Shown here: piece by piece, positions 32,736 through 42,285 of the stretch | Layout of the letters: every line of letters starts with the position of its first letter | Position numbering within the stretch: position 1 is the first letter of the stretch | Origin: Sporosarcina sp. ACRSL | GTDB taxonomy: Bacteria > Bacillota > Bacilli > Bacillales_A > Planococcaceae | Assembly (NCBI RefSeq): GCF_022346605.1 | Contig: NZ_JAKRNT010000007.1 | Location: 186,001-250,000 of the forward strand | DNA length: 64,000 nt | Direction of reading: 5' to 3' | Program-made: the position numbers and the translations under genes | The notes under the pieces: model-generated | What the model was told of the DNA's origin: nothing | The model's database searches: none | Seen by the model: only the letters and a program-made list of their open reading frames with translations

Positions 32736-33253
32736 TGAGTGGAAGGGACATTTTAATGAACAATATTTCAACTACAACTTTGACAATGAAAAGAGAATTT
32801 GCTGTAACACGTGAACGAGTTTTCGACGCATGGTTGAACCCGGACATGATGCGAAAATGGTTTTTCACATTGGAAGGGACGAATAAGGTAACACGAAACA
32901 ATCCGCAAGTCTGCGGGACTTGGGAAATTGTAGACCATCGCGAAGGAAAAGATTATCGCGCGATTGGGGAGTACCTTGAAATTGATCCTCCGAAAAAATT
33001 AGTGTTCACATTTAAAATGCCGCAGTTCAGCGAATTAGCAGATACGATAACCGTTGAGCTAACAGAAACCGAGCAAGGCTGTGCGATGACGTTCACACAA
33101 CTCATCCATGTTGTGGAGGAAGAGAATTGGACAGAGTCGGACATCAAAAAAGCGCTTGTTGAATGGCATGATAGCACTGAGCATGGCTGGTATTACATGT
33201 TTATGGGGCTTAAGGAATTACTAGAGACTGGTGAAATTAGCTACAAAGGATAA
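32735..33253 (+). CDS. SRPBCC/AHSA1 family protein
   Basis: The START-like helix-grip protein has the AHSA1 pattern: REFAVTRERVFDAWLNPDMMRKWFF, then a C-terminal HGWYYMFMGLKELLE. It has a deep hydrophobic pocket and no fixed catalytic activity. The ATG at 32735 overlaps the ArsR stop (TAATG), and a second start at 32756 also has an upstream GGAAGGG; either may be used. Partner of the ArsR gene in a common two-gene module. Confidence 0.88.
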   Translation: MSGRDILMNNISTTTLTMKREFAVTRERVFDAWLNPDMMRKWFFTLEGTNKVTRNNPQVCGTWEIVDHREGKDYRAIGEYLEIDPPKKLVFTFKMPQFSELADTITVELTETEQGCAMTFTQLIHVVEEENWTESDIKKALVEWHDSTEHGWYYMFMGLKELLETGEISYKG

Positions 33254-33282
33254 AATCCGATTTGAAGAAAGGGAAGATATTT

Positions 33283-33681
33283 ATGAAAAAGGTAACTCCA
33301 TTTTTAATGTTTCAAGGCGGTACGGCAGAAGAAGCTATGAATTTCTACACATCACTCATCGAGGATTCAGAGATCAAATTCATTTCTCGATACGGCCCTG
33401 ATGGACCGGGCAAAGAAGGTACAGTTGTACAAGCTGTATTCACGTTAAAGGGACAGGAGTTCATGTGTATCGACAGCCATATCGACCATGAATTTGATTT
33501 TACCCCTTCTTTTTCGATCTTTCTTACATGTGATACCGAAGAAGAAATTGACGACCTTTATGAGAAACTGCTGCAAGATGGAGCAGCCCTCATGCCGATC
33601 AATAACTACGGGTTCAGCAAAAAATTCGGATGGATCGTCGATCGGTTTGGCGTATCTTGGCAGTTGAACTTGCCGGAGTGA
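33283..33681 (+). CDS. VOC-fold protein (PhnB/3-demethylubiquinone methyltransferase-like)
   Basis: The 132-aa protein begins KKVTPFLMFQGGTAEEAMNF and ends KFGWIVDRFGVSWQLN, the typical PhnB-type VOC pattern. The ATG at 33283 with AAGGGAAG upstream is preferred over the TTG at 33262. It is probably co-transcribed with the ArsR-AHSA1 pair. Activity unknown. Confidence 0.88.
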   Translation: MKKVTPFLMFQGGTAEEAMNFYTSLIEDSEIKFISRYGPDGPGKEGTVVQAVFTLKGQEFMCIDSHIDHEFDFTPSFSIFLTCDTEEEIDDLYEKLLQDGAALMPINNYGFSKKFGWIVDRFGVSWQLNLPE

Positions 33682-34063
33682 CATGGTTGTAAATGAAGTG
33701 TGATATTTGAGTGGCGCTTATCTGGAATACAGAGTAGCGCTCTTTTTTATTTTGGAGATATGTTGTTGACTTAAACGATTACTGCCCCATTTGAGGGAAT
33801 CGGCTATTGAAGACCGCCTTGTTAGCTACAATGGGCGGTCTATTAATGAAATTAGAAGTATTGAATGGATGAGAGAATTAATGTTTAGACTTAGACTAGT
33901 CAAATATTTTGGATGAGGGCTATTTGTCTTTAAATGTTCAACAATTATTCACATAGTTAATACAGTCTCTATTAGCTTCATTACAATTTCACATTATAAT
34001 TATAAATTAATAGATGAAAATGAGTAGTTTTTTATACAATAATAAATTCAGGAGGAGATATTT
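33682..34063. other. Gene-free stretch with two hairpins
   Basis: A terminator (GAGTGGCGCT and AGCGCTC arms, T run) lies at about 33709-33749, and a second hairpin of the AGACCGCC/GGGCGGTCT family lies at 33812-33842. The remainder is AT-rich, presumably the promoter region of the CopC gene. Confidence 0.6.
33709..33749 (+). terminator. Terminator after VOC gene
   Basis: GAGTGGCGCT pairs with AGTAGCGCTC and is followed by a T run. Confidence 0.7.
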
Positions 34064-34621
34064 TTGAAACGTATTTTTATCGCAGCAGTAGTAGCTTTAC
34101 TTACATTATCTATTTCTACTAGCTCTTTTGCTCACTCGCATTTAAGTGGAACGAATCCAGCAGAAGGTGAGGTTGTAACGGAGCCATTAACAGAAATTAT
34201 ACTTGAATTTGATGGTGAAATTGAGCTGGGTAGCTTTATAGATGTAACAACGACTAGTGGGAAAGAAATTGAAGTGCGGGACATTATTATAGGCGAGGGT
34301 ATCTTAACAGGTACATTTGCTGAACCACTCCCAAATGACGAATATCAAGTAAATTGGAGTATTATTAGTGCAGACGGTCACCCATTAGAAGGGGAATTCA
34401 CATTTGCAGTAAATGCGCCTGTTTCTGAATCTGTGGAAGAAGTAACGGAAGAACCGTCGGAAACAACTGAAGAAGCTGCGCAAACGACAGAAGGTCAAGA
34501 AGAAGCTTCAACAGCAGAAGTAGAGGAAGAAACATCATCTTCTATGACAGTTATTCTCATTGTTCTTTTAGCTGTAATTGTAGCAGTTGGTTTAGTCATC
34601 CTTACCAAAAGAAAGAAATAA
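34064..34621 (+). CDS. CopC-domain protein, membrane anchored
   Basis: The 185-aa exported protein has a signal peptide (ending SSFA), then the CopC fold beginning at the mature HSHLSGTNPAEGEVV with N-terminal His residues that could bind copper, and ISADGHPLEGEFTFAV. A Glu/Thr-rich linker leads to a C-terminal membrane helix and a basic tail. It starts with TTG behind AGGAGGAG. The CopD-like gene follows three bases later. Copper uptake or handling is the likely role. Confidence 0.88.
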   Translation: MKRIFIAAVVALLTLSISTSSFAHSHLSGTNPAEGEVVTEPLTEIILEFDGEIELGSFIDVTTTSGKEIEVRDIIIGEGILTGTFAEPLPNDEYQVNWSIISADGHPLEGEFTFAVNAPVSESVEEVTEEPSETTEEAAQTTEGQEEASTAEVEEETSSSMTVILIVLLAVIVAVGLVILTKRKK

Positions 34622-34624
34622 TAC

Positions 34625-35716
34625 ATGGATATTTTAGTGATTATTAGTCAGGTGCTTTTATATGTATGCTTTTCGGTCTTAGTGGGAAGTTTTATTCTTC
34701 TACTTGTCCCAAGCAAATCTCGTCCTGACATAAAAATTCCAAAGCGACTATTACTATTAAGTGCCGTTACGCTGCCTGTTTTCGCGTTTATTCCTGTACT
34801 TGATATTACGTTATATATTGCTCCACGTTTAGGTTTATTTGAATCGTTAAAAATCGTATTAACAACCTATACGGTTGGGACTGCATGGGATTTTACTCTT
34901 CTCGGTTCCATTGTGTTAGTACTATTAATTGCCTTTGCGAGGTCTACTGAAAAGAGCAGTTTCGCTATCTTAGGGGCGCTATTAACATTCGGAATAATGC
35001 TAACAATTGCTTGGTCAAGTCATGCAAGTTCTATTAATGCGATTGTGGGGATTATCAGCCACTTTATTCATTTAGCAGCTGTGAGTATTTGGGTTGGGAT
35101 TTTGATTATTATTGGCTGGTGTTCAGTCAATCATAAAAATTGGCTTAACTATTTAAGTTGGTTCTCCATGCTCGCTTTTGGCTGTTTATTCGCGACTGCA
35201 TTTAGCGGGCTACTCATGACGGATGCATTGGTGGATAACTATATCGATTCGTGGATGGTTTCGTACGGGCAAGGGTTATTAATTAAACATTTATTCCTAC
35301 TGCCAGTTGTCTTTTATGCATTGGTAAATGGGTTCATTGTGAAATATAAGATATCAAAAGATGCTGCATTCAATCCGATTCCTTGGATTCGACTAGAAGG
35401 CTTTATCTTATTTGTGATTTTTATGATCACAGCTGTCTTTGCAATACAATCACCACCACATGGCCATTATTTGACGAGTGATGCTGTGTCACCTTTATTT
35501 CGTCTGTTTCATGATGACCTCATCGATGCTGGTAGCACAATTGGCTTTGTTGTGAATATAAGTACGGTAGCCTTCTTTTTCCTTTCCATTTTATTGGTCG
35601 GATTGATGGTGATTTCGTTTTTCAAAAAAGCATCGATTACTGTGTCTTTTCTTCTAAGTTGTTTATTTGTAACGAGTATATATTTGATGTTAATGGTGAC
35701 AGTAGTGGTTCGTTAA
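34625..35716 (+). CDS. CopD-family copper resistance/uptake protein
   Basis: The 363-aa polytopic membrane protein has about nine helices; the CopD signature includes SHFIHLAAVSIWVGILIIIG with conserved His/Trp. It is translated directly after the CopC gene, the same arrangement as fused YcnJ in Bacillus subtilis. It should move or bind copper at the membrane. Confidence 0.87.
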   Translation: MDILVIISQVLLYVCFSVLVGSFILLLVPSKSRPDIKIPKRLLLLSAVTLPVFAFIPVLDITLYIAPRLGLFESLKIVLTTYTVGTAWDFTLLGSIVLVLLIAFARSTEKSSFAILGALLTFGIMLTIAWSSHASSINAIVGIISHFIHLAAVSIWVGILIIIGWCSVNHKNWLNYLSWFSMLAFGCLFATAFSGLLMTDALVDNYIDSWMVSYGQGLLIKHLFLLPVVFYALVNGFIVKYKISKDAAFNPIPWIRLEGFILFVIFMITAVFAIQSPPHGHYLTSDAVSPLFRLFHDDLIDAGSTIGFVVNISTVAFFFLSILLVGLMVISFFKKASITVSFLLSCLFVTSIYLMLMVTVVVR

Positions 35717-35728
35717 CTAATTAAAAAC

Positions 35729-35763
35729 AAACAGTGTGAAGCAAATTGCTTCACACTGTTTTT
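35729..35763. terminator. Bidirectional terminator
   Basis: AACAGTGTGAAGC and GCTTCACACTGTT form a perfect 13-bp stem with T runs on both strands, between convergent genes. Confidence 0.92.
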
Positions 35764-35769
35764 GTTAGG

Positions 35770-36660
35770 TCAGTTAACTGGTTTTAATCTTTTTCGGAAC
35801 TGCAGTGAATTATTTTCACTAACAAATGTTGAGCCTAAAAGCAATGCTCCACCAAGTAGTTGGACAAATGTCGTTTGTTCTTGCAAGATCATAATAGAAA
35901 TCACTAATGATGTAATGGGATCCGCATAGCTTAGTGCAGCGATGCTTTGTCCTTTTAACTTCTGCATACCTGAGAAGAATAACAAGAATCCAATCCCGGT
36001 GTGTCCAATCCCTAAGATCAGTATAAATGGAATGGAAGAACTTGATACCTCCAAAATTCCGAAGCCCTCCGTAAAGAAAACATACGGCACTAGAAGGATT
36101 GTCGCGGTTCCGAGTTGGAGTACAGTAGTAGCTAACCCATCCATGTTTTTAATAAACTTGTTCAGCAACATTAATGAAGCATACAAGACAGCTGCGAGTA
36201 ATCCATAACCAATCCCAATTAAATCATCCACCCCAGATGTACTGACACGTCCATTGCCTACAATTAATAACATACCTAGCATGGCTACAGCAATGCAGAT
36301 TATTTTCTTAGCTGATAATTTTTCCTTGAGTACAACCGGTGCGAGCATCAGGACGATCACTGGTGCAAAATAGTAGCTCAATGTTGCGTTAGCAATGGTC
36401 GTATGCTTGATTGCTTCAAAAAAGAAAATCCAGTTTCCACCTAGTGCAATACTTGAAAGAACGATAACTACAGCATTTACTTTAACGATTGCCCATGAAA
36501 TTTTCTTTTTCATGATGAAGATGACTGCCGTTAAAAATAGACTGCCAATGAAACCGCGGACTAATGCAATTTCACTCGAAGATAAATCAATGTATCTTAC
36601 AAATACACCAATTGTGCCAAAGATAATCATTGATAATAAGAACTGAATTTTAGATGTCAT
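35770..36660 (-). CDS. EamA/DMT family transporter
   Basis: The 296-aa drug/metabolite transporter has ten predicted helices in two EamA repeats (first from SKIQFLLSMIIFGTIGVFVRY, second from LIGIGYGLLAAVLYASLML). Such proteins export amino acids, purines or small metabolites. Substrate unknown. Stands alone. Confidence 0.9.
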   Translation of the reverse strand: MTSKIQFLLSMIIFGTIGVFVRYIDLSSSEIALVRGFIGSLFLTAVIFIMKKKISWAIVKVNAVVIVLSSIALGGNWIFFFEAIKHTTIANATLSYYFAPVIVLMLAPVVLKEKLSAKKIICIAVAMLGMLLIVGNGRVSTSGVDDLIGIGYGLLAAVLYASLMLLNKFIKNMDGLATTVLQLGTATILLVPYVFFTEGFGILEVSSSSIPFILILGIGHTGIGFLLFFSGMQKLKGQSIAALSYADPITSLVISIMILQEQTTFVQLLGGALLLGSTFVSENNSLQFRKRLKPVN

Positions 36661-36854
36661 TGTCTACTCCTTCGAATCTGCGAAAGAGCTTCTATTTCGC
36701 GGATTCTTAATCTCTTTCCCCATTTTAGATGTCCTCATTATACTAAATAACAATAGACTTTGTCATTATTACTGTAATATTTCGAAACTTTTAACAGAGT
36801 GGTTCGTATAACAGAATGTTAGTTTATCGACAAAAAAAGAAAATGGAGGAATAC

Positions 36855-37871
36855 ATGAATATCGAACTTGAAAAGCTAATTTATACTTTAAACCAACACT
36901 TTAAAACTACTATTATCTCTACTGAGTACCAAACAACGCCGTTACAAGGTGGAACTGTTGGGGATGTTTACCTAGTAACTGGAACCGCCGAAACTGTGGA
37001 TGGCGAAAAATTACCTTACCGTTTAGTGCTGAAAATCCAGAAAAAATGGGAGCGTTACGGAGATACGGATTCATGGCGCCGTGAATATGATCTCTATTCT
37101 TCTGAATTGGGAACAACTTTCTCTCAAGCCCTTCGTTGGCCTAAATGTTATCACGCCGAGTTCCATCCAAACGGTAATGAATACTATCTGTGGCTGGAAT
37201 ATATCGATGGCGTATCCGGTTTAGACTTGACCAGTGACATGTATGAACAAGCCGCGTTAGAGTTAGGACGCTTTCAGGGCAAGCTGTATGCGGAGCAACC
37301 AGCCTTGCTGCAGAGCCTGACAAACCTGAGCCATCCAGATCTCATGAAGAATACGTATTTGCATTACCGGTCATGGCCGGTCGTCTACGACTATATACGA
37401 TCGCAAGACTGCGAATTGACCTTGCACGTGCGGCAAATGCTTATCGACATTGATGAGCAAGCAGACGAGATATTCGCCCGTATTGAAAAATTGCCCCTCG
37501 TGCTATGCCACCGGGACTTCTGGGTGACCAACCTGATCTATTCCAATGGGAAAATCGCACTCATCGATTGGGACACATCTGGATGGGGGTACTTGGGAGA
37601 GGATCTAGCAAGCCTGATCGCGGATGAACCGGATATCGATAACATGGTTGAACACTACCAACGATGCATCCCTGCGTATTACAAAGGCTTCTCAGAGTAT
37701 GCGGATGAATCCCATATTTCCGATCATTGTATCTACGAGATCATCCTTCTCGTATTTGGATACAGGCTTATCGAGGGGTATCTATACACAGAGGCTGCTG
37801 ACGAGAAGTCGAAGTATGTACAGACTCTCCAAAAAATTTATGAAATGAAAGCCATACCTATTATGGTTTAA
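36855..37871 (+). CDS. Aminoglycoside-phosphotransferase-fold kinase
   Basis: The 338-aa protein has the APH fold with an intact Brenner motif LCHRDFWVTN and the metal-binding IDWDTSGWG. N-terminal lobe from residue 1 to ~90 (LQGGTVGDVYLVTG nucleotide loop). The ATG at 36855 has TGGAGG upstream and is preferred over 36816. Substrates in this family range from antibiotics to metabolites; not predictable. Confidence 0.88.
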   Translation: MNIELEKLIYTLNQHFKTTIISTEYQTTPLQGGTVGDVYLVTGTAETVDGEKLPYRLVLKIQKKWERYGDTDSWRREYDLYSSELGTTFSQALRWPKCYHAEFHPNGNEYYLWLEYIDGVSGLDLTSDMYEQAALELGRFQGKLYAEQPALLQSLTNLSHPDLMKNTYLHYRSWPVVYDYIRSQDCELTLHVRQMLIDIDEQADEIFARIEKLPLVLCHRDFWVTNLIYSNGKIALIDWDTSGWGYLGEDLASLIADEPDIDNMVEHYQRCIPAYYKGFSEYADESHISDHCIYEIILLVFGYRLIEGYLYTEAADEKSKYVQTLQKIYEMKAIPIMV

Positions 37872-37886
37872 TAATGAACTAAACAA

Positions 37887-37915
37887 GACCATCATATCGA
37901 TGGTCTGTTTTTACG
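37887..37915 (+). terminator. Terminator after kinase gene
   Basis: GACCATC pairs with GATGGTC and is followed by TGTTTTTACGTATA, nearly identical to the module at 32301-32327. Confidence 0.8.
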
Positions 37916-37960
37916 TATAAAACACATCTGCAGAAAGATAGAAACCCCTAGAAAGGGGCT

Positions 37961-38707
37961 TCAATTCTCATAAACTTCTGTCTGGCACTGATCCATAAAC
38001 ATTTCTATTGTTTGGATAAATTTATTTACATCAGGTTCGAATATATTATGATCCGATTCATCGAAGACAACTACCTTTGCTTGAGGCATTTTCTCTACAT
38101 ATTGTTCCGCCGCTTCTACTGATAACGCTGCTCCTTGATTTCCGGCACGGATAATAAGAGCGGGGCATTCAATGAAGGCTAACTCATCCCAGAAGATTAC
38201 TTGTGAAGACTCTTGTTGGATACCGCGTAATGCCGTAAGACTCATTCTTTCGGATAGTGGTTTTCCCCGCCACGGTGGTAAGGATGAGAAGAACTCCACC
38301 CACCCTTGAGGGAGTTGTGTATGAATGGCGGGATAGTCACCAATGATTAGCCCTTTGACGGCATTTTTGTTTTGTAGTGTATATTGCAATGCATATGAAA
38401 CGCTTCTAGAGAAGCCGAATAGGATAAAGTCTTTTAATTCTAGGTGTTTCAAAACAGCATCAATGTCGCTAACATGATCAGCTAATGTATATCCAGTTTC
38501 CGGTGTGTCGCTTTTGCCGCGCCCCCGGAGTGTGATAATAATACAATGTCTCGGGGACATATTTTCGATGACAGCCATATAATCTTCTGCTGATTCCGAC
38601 AGTCCAGGAATCAAAACCAAAGGAGCCTCTTCCTTAAGACCCGCATATGCTTCGATGAAATGTATGTTAACCCCATTATTATCAACCGAATACTCTTTGT
38701 AACTCAT
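37961..38707 (-). CDS. Alpha/beta hydrolase
   Basis: The 248-aa hydrolase has the oxyanion region VLIPGLSES, nucleophile elbow FILFGFSRSVSYAL, a late Asp region (ECPALIIRAG) and the catalytic His in FDESDHNIFEP. The elbow reads GFSRS rather than GxSxG, a small deviation. The ATG at 38707 with AAGGTGG upstream is preferred over 38719. It may be co-transcribed with the amidase gene just upstream. Confidence 0.87.
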   Translation of the reverse strand: MSYKEYSVDNNGVNIHFIEAYAGLKEEAPLVLIPGLSESAEDYMAVIENMSPRHCIIITLRGRGKSDTPETGYTLADHVSDIDAVLKHLELKDFILFGFSRSVSYALQYTLQNKNAVKGLIIGDYPAIHTQLPQGWVEFFSSLPPWRGKPLSERMSLTALRGIQQESSQVIFWDELAFIECPALIIRAGNQGAALSVEAAEQYVEKMPQAKVVVFDESDHNIFEPDVNKFIQTIEMFMDQCQTEVYEN

Positions 38708-38750
38708 AGCCATTCCCACCTTTTTATTATTTTTATGATCGTATCTTCCG

Positions 38751-39707
38751 TCACCTCAACGCGTTAAATGGAAGAAATGCATGGACTCCTTTAACGGAAT
38801 TAACGACTTGAGTGATTCGCAAGTCAACAACCATGGTAGCGTAAGCATAAGCTTCCGTTGTTGAGATGTTATACAAAGACGACATGACATCGAGCATCTC
38901 CCGTAAAGCAATCCACATAGCCTCTTCAAGATTTTCATGAAATCCCATCGTTAGCCAGCCATCATTTGTTTTAGCTCTAGGCATGTTGATTTGGAGGTCA
39001 TCCCTTACTGTGAAGGTTAAACTCACTTTTTCCATAGGGCATTCAAGGGCAGGGCCGCTTACTTCACCATCCCCTTGGGCGGCATGACCGTCCCCTGTAG
39101 AGAAAAGACCTCCTTCAACGGGAATTGGTAAAAATAATGTACTGCCAGCTTGTAATTCTTTACAGTCCATATTTCCTCCTGATGGCCGGGGAGGTACGGT
39201 CGAATGCCTTCCTTTTTCATTTGGCGGCATTCCCATGATCCCCATAAAAGGTTTTAAACCGACGCTATAAGTGAAATTGCCAAATTGGCTTTTTGCCACC
39301 ATAGTTTCCACATCAAGTTCAAAGTCTAATAGAACCTCATTCGTTTCAACCATTCCCATCTTCTCGTTCCAATAACTAGGGAATCCGCCTGCAGACGTCC
39401 ATCCCCACGAACCTGGGATGATTTCATTAATCTTGATTTCCAATGTCTGTCCAGGTTTAGCCTGATTAATAAATACAGGGCCAACTAATGCGTGACCAAA
39501 TTCAGTAGCTTTACGATCCGGTTTTAATCCAGTGAATTTCTTCCTTGCACTCCCCAATGCAGAGCGTTTCTCAAGTCCCCATGCAGCATCCAATGTTTGA
39601 AAAATGACAGTATCCCCTGAATTGATTTCTAAAGCCGGTTCCAATTCATTGCTGAAAAAGCCGTGAAGTGTGTTTGAATCCGGTTTTATAAAATGAATTT
39701 CACCCAT
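38751..39707 (-). CDS. Acetamidase/formamidase family protein
   Basis: The 318-aa protein is the FmdA/AmdA type (family motifs GPVFINQAKPGQTLEIKI, WGWTSAGGFPSYW, and GGNMDCKEL with the metal-binding region). It hydrolyses simple amides such as formamide to release ammonia. CAGGGGGA precedes the ATG. A perfect 26-bp palindrome lies in its upstream region. Confidence 0.9.
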   Translation of the reverse strand: MGEIHFIKPDSNTLHGFFSNELEPALEINSGDTVIFQTLDAAWGLEKRSALGSARKKFTGLKPDRKATEFGHALVGPVFINQAKPGQTLEIKINEIIPGSWGWTSAGGFPSYWNEKMGMVETNEVLLDFELDVETMVAKSQFGNFTYSVGLKPFMGIMGMPPNEKGRHSTVPPRPSGGNMDCKELQAGSTLFLPIPVEGGLFSTGDGHAAQGDGEVSGPALECPMEKVSLTFTVRDDLQINMPRAKTNDGWLTMGFHENLEEAMWIALREMLDVMSSLYNISTTEAYAYATMVVDLRITQVVNSVKGVHAFLPFNALR

Positions 39708-39814
39708 TTCATTCCCCCTGACAATAGTGTTTAGTTACTCTGAGTGAGAATTCAGAATAACATTATTACTTTATAGCGTAATTCTAATTACACAATATGT
39801 CAATTGTTTTTTGT

Positions 39815-39840
39815 TTCAAAGTAAAAAAAATTACTTTGAA
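39815..39840. promoter_or_regulatory. Perfect palindrome between divergent genes
   Basis: TTCAAAGTAA and TTACTTTGAA arms (10 bp each, no mismatch) are separated by six A residues. It lies between the amidase and the YxjI-like gene, well placed as an operator. Confidence 0.45.
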
Positions 39841-39936
39841 GAACGCCTATTTTATTTGTTCTTCCAATTTTGAAACATTTTTTAGTTATAATCGTAGAAG
39901 AGTAATAGGCGGTGGCCGTACTAAAGGAGTGATTAT

Positions 39937-40434
39937 ATGCGTTATTTATATATCAAACAAAAGGTGTTTAGCTTGAGTGGCAAGTTTTCAGTGAAGGATG
40001 AGCGGGAGAACGAGGTGTATTTCGTCGAAGGGAGCTTTCTGCGAATTCCAAAGACGTTTTCCGTTAAGGACAAGGATCAGCATGAAGTGGCGTTGATTAC
40101 GAAGAAGATCTTCAGCTTCCTGCCTACTTTCTTTGTCGATGTGGACGGCCAGGAGAGAGTGATGATCAAGAAGGAATTTTCTTTTTTCAAAGCGCGTTAT
40201 GCGATAGATGCAGCAGGGATAGAAGTTCGAGGGAATTGGTGGGACATGAATTTCGAAGTGTACCAAAATGGGGAAAGCATCGGAGCTGTCCACAAGAAGT
40301 GGTTTACATGGGGCGACAGCTACGAACTGCAAATTGCGAAAGACGAGATGGAACCGCTTCTCGTCGCACTCGTCGTGGCGATTGACTGTGCAAAAGCCGA
40401 GCAGGACGCAGCTGCTGCATCGTCCAGTGTGTAA
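39937..40434 (+). CDS. LURP-one-related protein (YxjI-like)
   Basis: The 165-aa tubby-like beta-barrel protein has the pattern MRYLYIKQKVFSLSGKFSVKD, repeated F(S/T)VKD strands and GNWWDMNFEVYQ. YxjI-type proteins are cytosolic with no proven role; related plant and scramblase families bind membranes. AAAGGAG precedes the ATG. Confidence 0.88.
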   Translation: MRYLYIKQKVFSLSGKFSVKDERENEVYFVEGSFLRIPKTFSVKDKDQHEVALITKKIFSFLPTFFVDVDGQERVMIKKEFSFFKARYAIDAAGIEVRGNWWDMNFEVYQNGESIGAVHKKWFTWGDSYELQIAKDEMEPLLVALVVAIDCAKAEQDAAAASSSV

Positions 40435-40465
40435 AATTAGTTTTTGAGGGTAGGAGAATAATAAG

Positions 40466-41074
40466 ATGAAAGTAATTGTGGATCTATTATTTTTGTTAGT
40501 CTTCGGCTATCTCTGTTACCGGTTCTTCCGACTAGCTATAAAAATGAAACAACCTGCAGTTTTCCCTATCACGGAGGAAGATCTGAAAGCGATTCGGACA
40601 CAACCGCAAAAAGCGGTTAATAAGCCGCTTCTCTCCCATCAAAAGATTGGCCTTTTAATGATGGGTTTGACGCTTCTCTTTTTACTAATTGTAGTTATCT
40701 TTATATTGCTTGACAGTACAATTCAAACTTCATATTTCATCATCCCTCTCCTTACTTTGCTCAATTTCAATCAATTTTGGAATCTGTTTGCAATCGTGGA
40801 AGATGGAGTGTTATGCGGGGGACGGTTTGTGCAGTGGAAAAGCATTCAATCGTTTCAGTTCGAGCCGATCGATACGAATCACCGTTTTTACGGATATGCT
40901 CCTGAAGTGAACAGCGGGCATGAGCTGAAGATTAAGACGAAGTTTACTGAAGTGAGCTGTATTGTGACGTCGGAAGCGGTTAAAGAGAAATTGACCGGTT
41001 TATTAGAGAATCATGCATGGGTTGATTCTGAGAATTCAGAACGATACAATGAAGTAAAAAGAAGAGAGAGGTAG
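40466..41074 (+). CDS. Membrane protein paralogous to the one at 18499
   Basis: The 202-aa protein has an N-terminal helix and two more near 65-88 and 90-110, then the PH-like region (IVEDGVLCGGRFVQWKSIQSF, ELKIKTKFTE). It aligns along its whole length with the 193-aa protein at 18499-19080. TAGGAG precedes the ATG. Confidence 0.65.
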   Translation: MKVIVDLLFLLVFGYLCYRFFRLAIKMKQPAVFPITEEDLKAIRTQPQKAVNKPLLSHQKIGLLMMGLTLLFLLIVVIFILLDSTIQTSYFIIPLLTLLNFNQFWNLFAIVEDGVLCGGRFVQWKSIQSFQFEPIDTNHRFYGYAPEVNSGHELKIKTKFTEVSCIVTSEAVKEKLTGLLENHAWVDSENSERYNEVKRRER

Positions 41075-41177
41075 GAGTTCAAGTGTTTAAGACGATTTGA
41101 TCTTGATACAATTCACGTGGCCCCCCCTGTAATTTGTTTTCGCATATAGCCAAAAACAACTATACAGGAGGTACACG

Positions 41178-41657
41178 ATGATCGAATTTCGGAAAATTAC
41201 TTGGGAGAACTTTGACGAGTGCATTCATTTACAATTGACAGATGAGCAGAAGGGCTTCTTGGCATCTAATGTATATAGTCTTGCCCAATCCTATGTCGCT
41301 TTGCTGAATGACGAACGGCCAGCGATGACTTTTGCAATTTATGACGATGAAACGATGATCGGATTTATTATGATGTATAATGACACTGCTGAAGAGAATG
41401 AATATGGCGATGAAGCGGCTTATGGAATCCTTCGTTTTATGATAGATCGGAAGTATCAAAACAAAGGGTTCGGAACGAAAGCACTTCAAAAGGCACTTGA
41501 GTATATTCGGTCATTCCCACAGGGAGAAGCGAGTGCAGTCTATCTTTCCTATGCTCCCCAAAATGAGGCAGCTAGACGTCTTTATGCAACATTCGGTTTT
41601 AAGGAGATCGGGATGGATGAAGAAGCGGATGAAATGGTGGCGAAGCTGATTTTATAA
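41178..41657 (+). CDS. GNAT acetyltransferase (spermine/spermidine acetyltransferase-like)
   Basis: The 159-aa protein shows the acetyl-CoA site MIDRKYQNKGFGTKALQKAL and the C-terminal NEAARRLYATFGFKEIG. Overall it resembles BltD/PaiA-type polyamine acetyltransferases. AGGAGGT precedes the ATG. Substrate uncertain. Confidence 0.88.
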   Translation: MIEFRKITWENFDECIHLQLTDEQKGFLASNVYSLAQSYVALLNDERPAMTFAIYDDETMIGFIMMYNDTAEENEYGDEAAYGILRFMIDRKYQNKGFGTKALQKALEYIRSFPQGEASAVYLSYAPQNEAARRLYATFGFKEIGMDEEADEMVAKLIL

Positions 41658-41742
41658 GTGGAGCATTGGCTATTCCAATAGGAGTAGCCATTTTGCATAG
41701 CTATGGGGAACTTTGCACCACATTTATAAAAGAGGTGATGGT

Positions 41743-42192
41743 ATGTATTTTCCGAGTAAAAAAGACATTTGGTTTTTCTTGGCCATTTGGGGTTTTATCT
41801 TTTTTATTATTTTTATTTATATTTTTGGTGGGGAGCCGATCGGTTGGCAAATCGTCACGTATAAAAGTGTCTTGGGATATATAGGTAGTGCCATGATGAT
41901 AGCTTTGCTTCTGTGGGTCTGGTTTGGCACGGGTTATCGGATTGAAGGGGATATTATGAAAATTCGATATGGCCCATTTAGAAGTAAAATAGCCATTTCC
42001 GATATTACGAAAATCCGTAAAACAACAAGTCCCTTTACTGCTCCGTCCTTGTCTGTGGATCGTTTGGAAATCCTTTACGGCAAATATGACGTAGTGAATG
42101 TATCTCCGAAAAAAGTCGATGAGTTTATTCGAGAATTAGTAAGCAGGAACCCTCATATTCAAGTAGACGTTCATGTAACGGATCGTAAGTAA
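41743..42192 (+). CDS. Small membrane protein with PH-like domain
   Basis: The 149-aa protein has two membrane segments (about 8-28 and 42-60) and a C-terminal PH-like domain (YRIEGDIMKIRYGPFRSKIAISDITKIRK ... VSPKKVDEFIRELV). The ATG at 41743 with AGAGGTGA upstream is preferred over 41713. It is one of several PH-like membrane proteins here. Confidence 0.72.
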   Translation: MYFPSKKDIWFFLAIWGFIFFIIFIYIFGGEPIGWQIVTYKSVLGYIGSAMMIALLLWVWFGTGYRIEGDIMKIRYGPFRSKIAISDITKIRKTTSPFTAPSLSVDRLEILYGKYDVVNVSPKKVDEFIRELVSRNPHIQVDVHVTDRK

Positions 42193-42198
42193 ATGCAT

Positions 42199-42238
42199 GT
42201 GCTAGGTGCCGATTTGATTTCGAATTCCACCTAGCACC
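42199..42238. terminator. Hairpin after PH-like gene
   Basis: GTGCTAGGTG and CACCTAGCAC form a 10-bp stem with a long loop. There is no strong T run, so termination is uncertain. Confidence 0.4.
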
Positions 42239-42285
42239 GCTTCACAATCATCCATTCTTGATTGGCAGTCATAATCATAATACTG

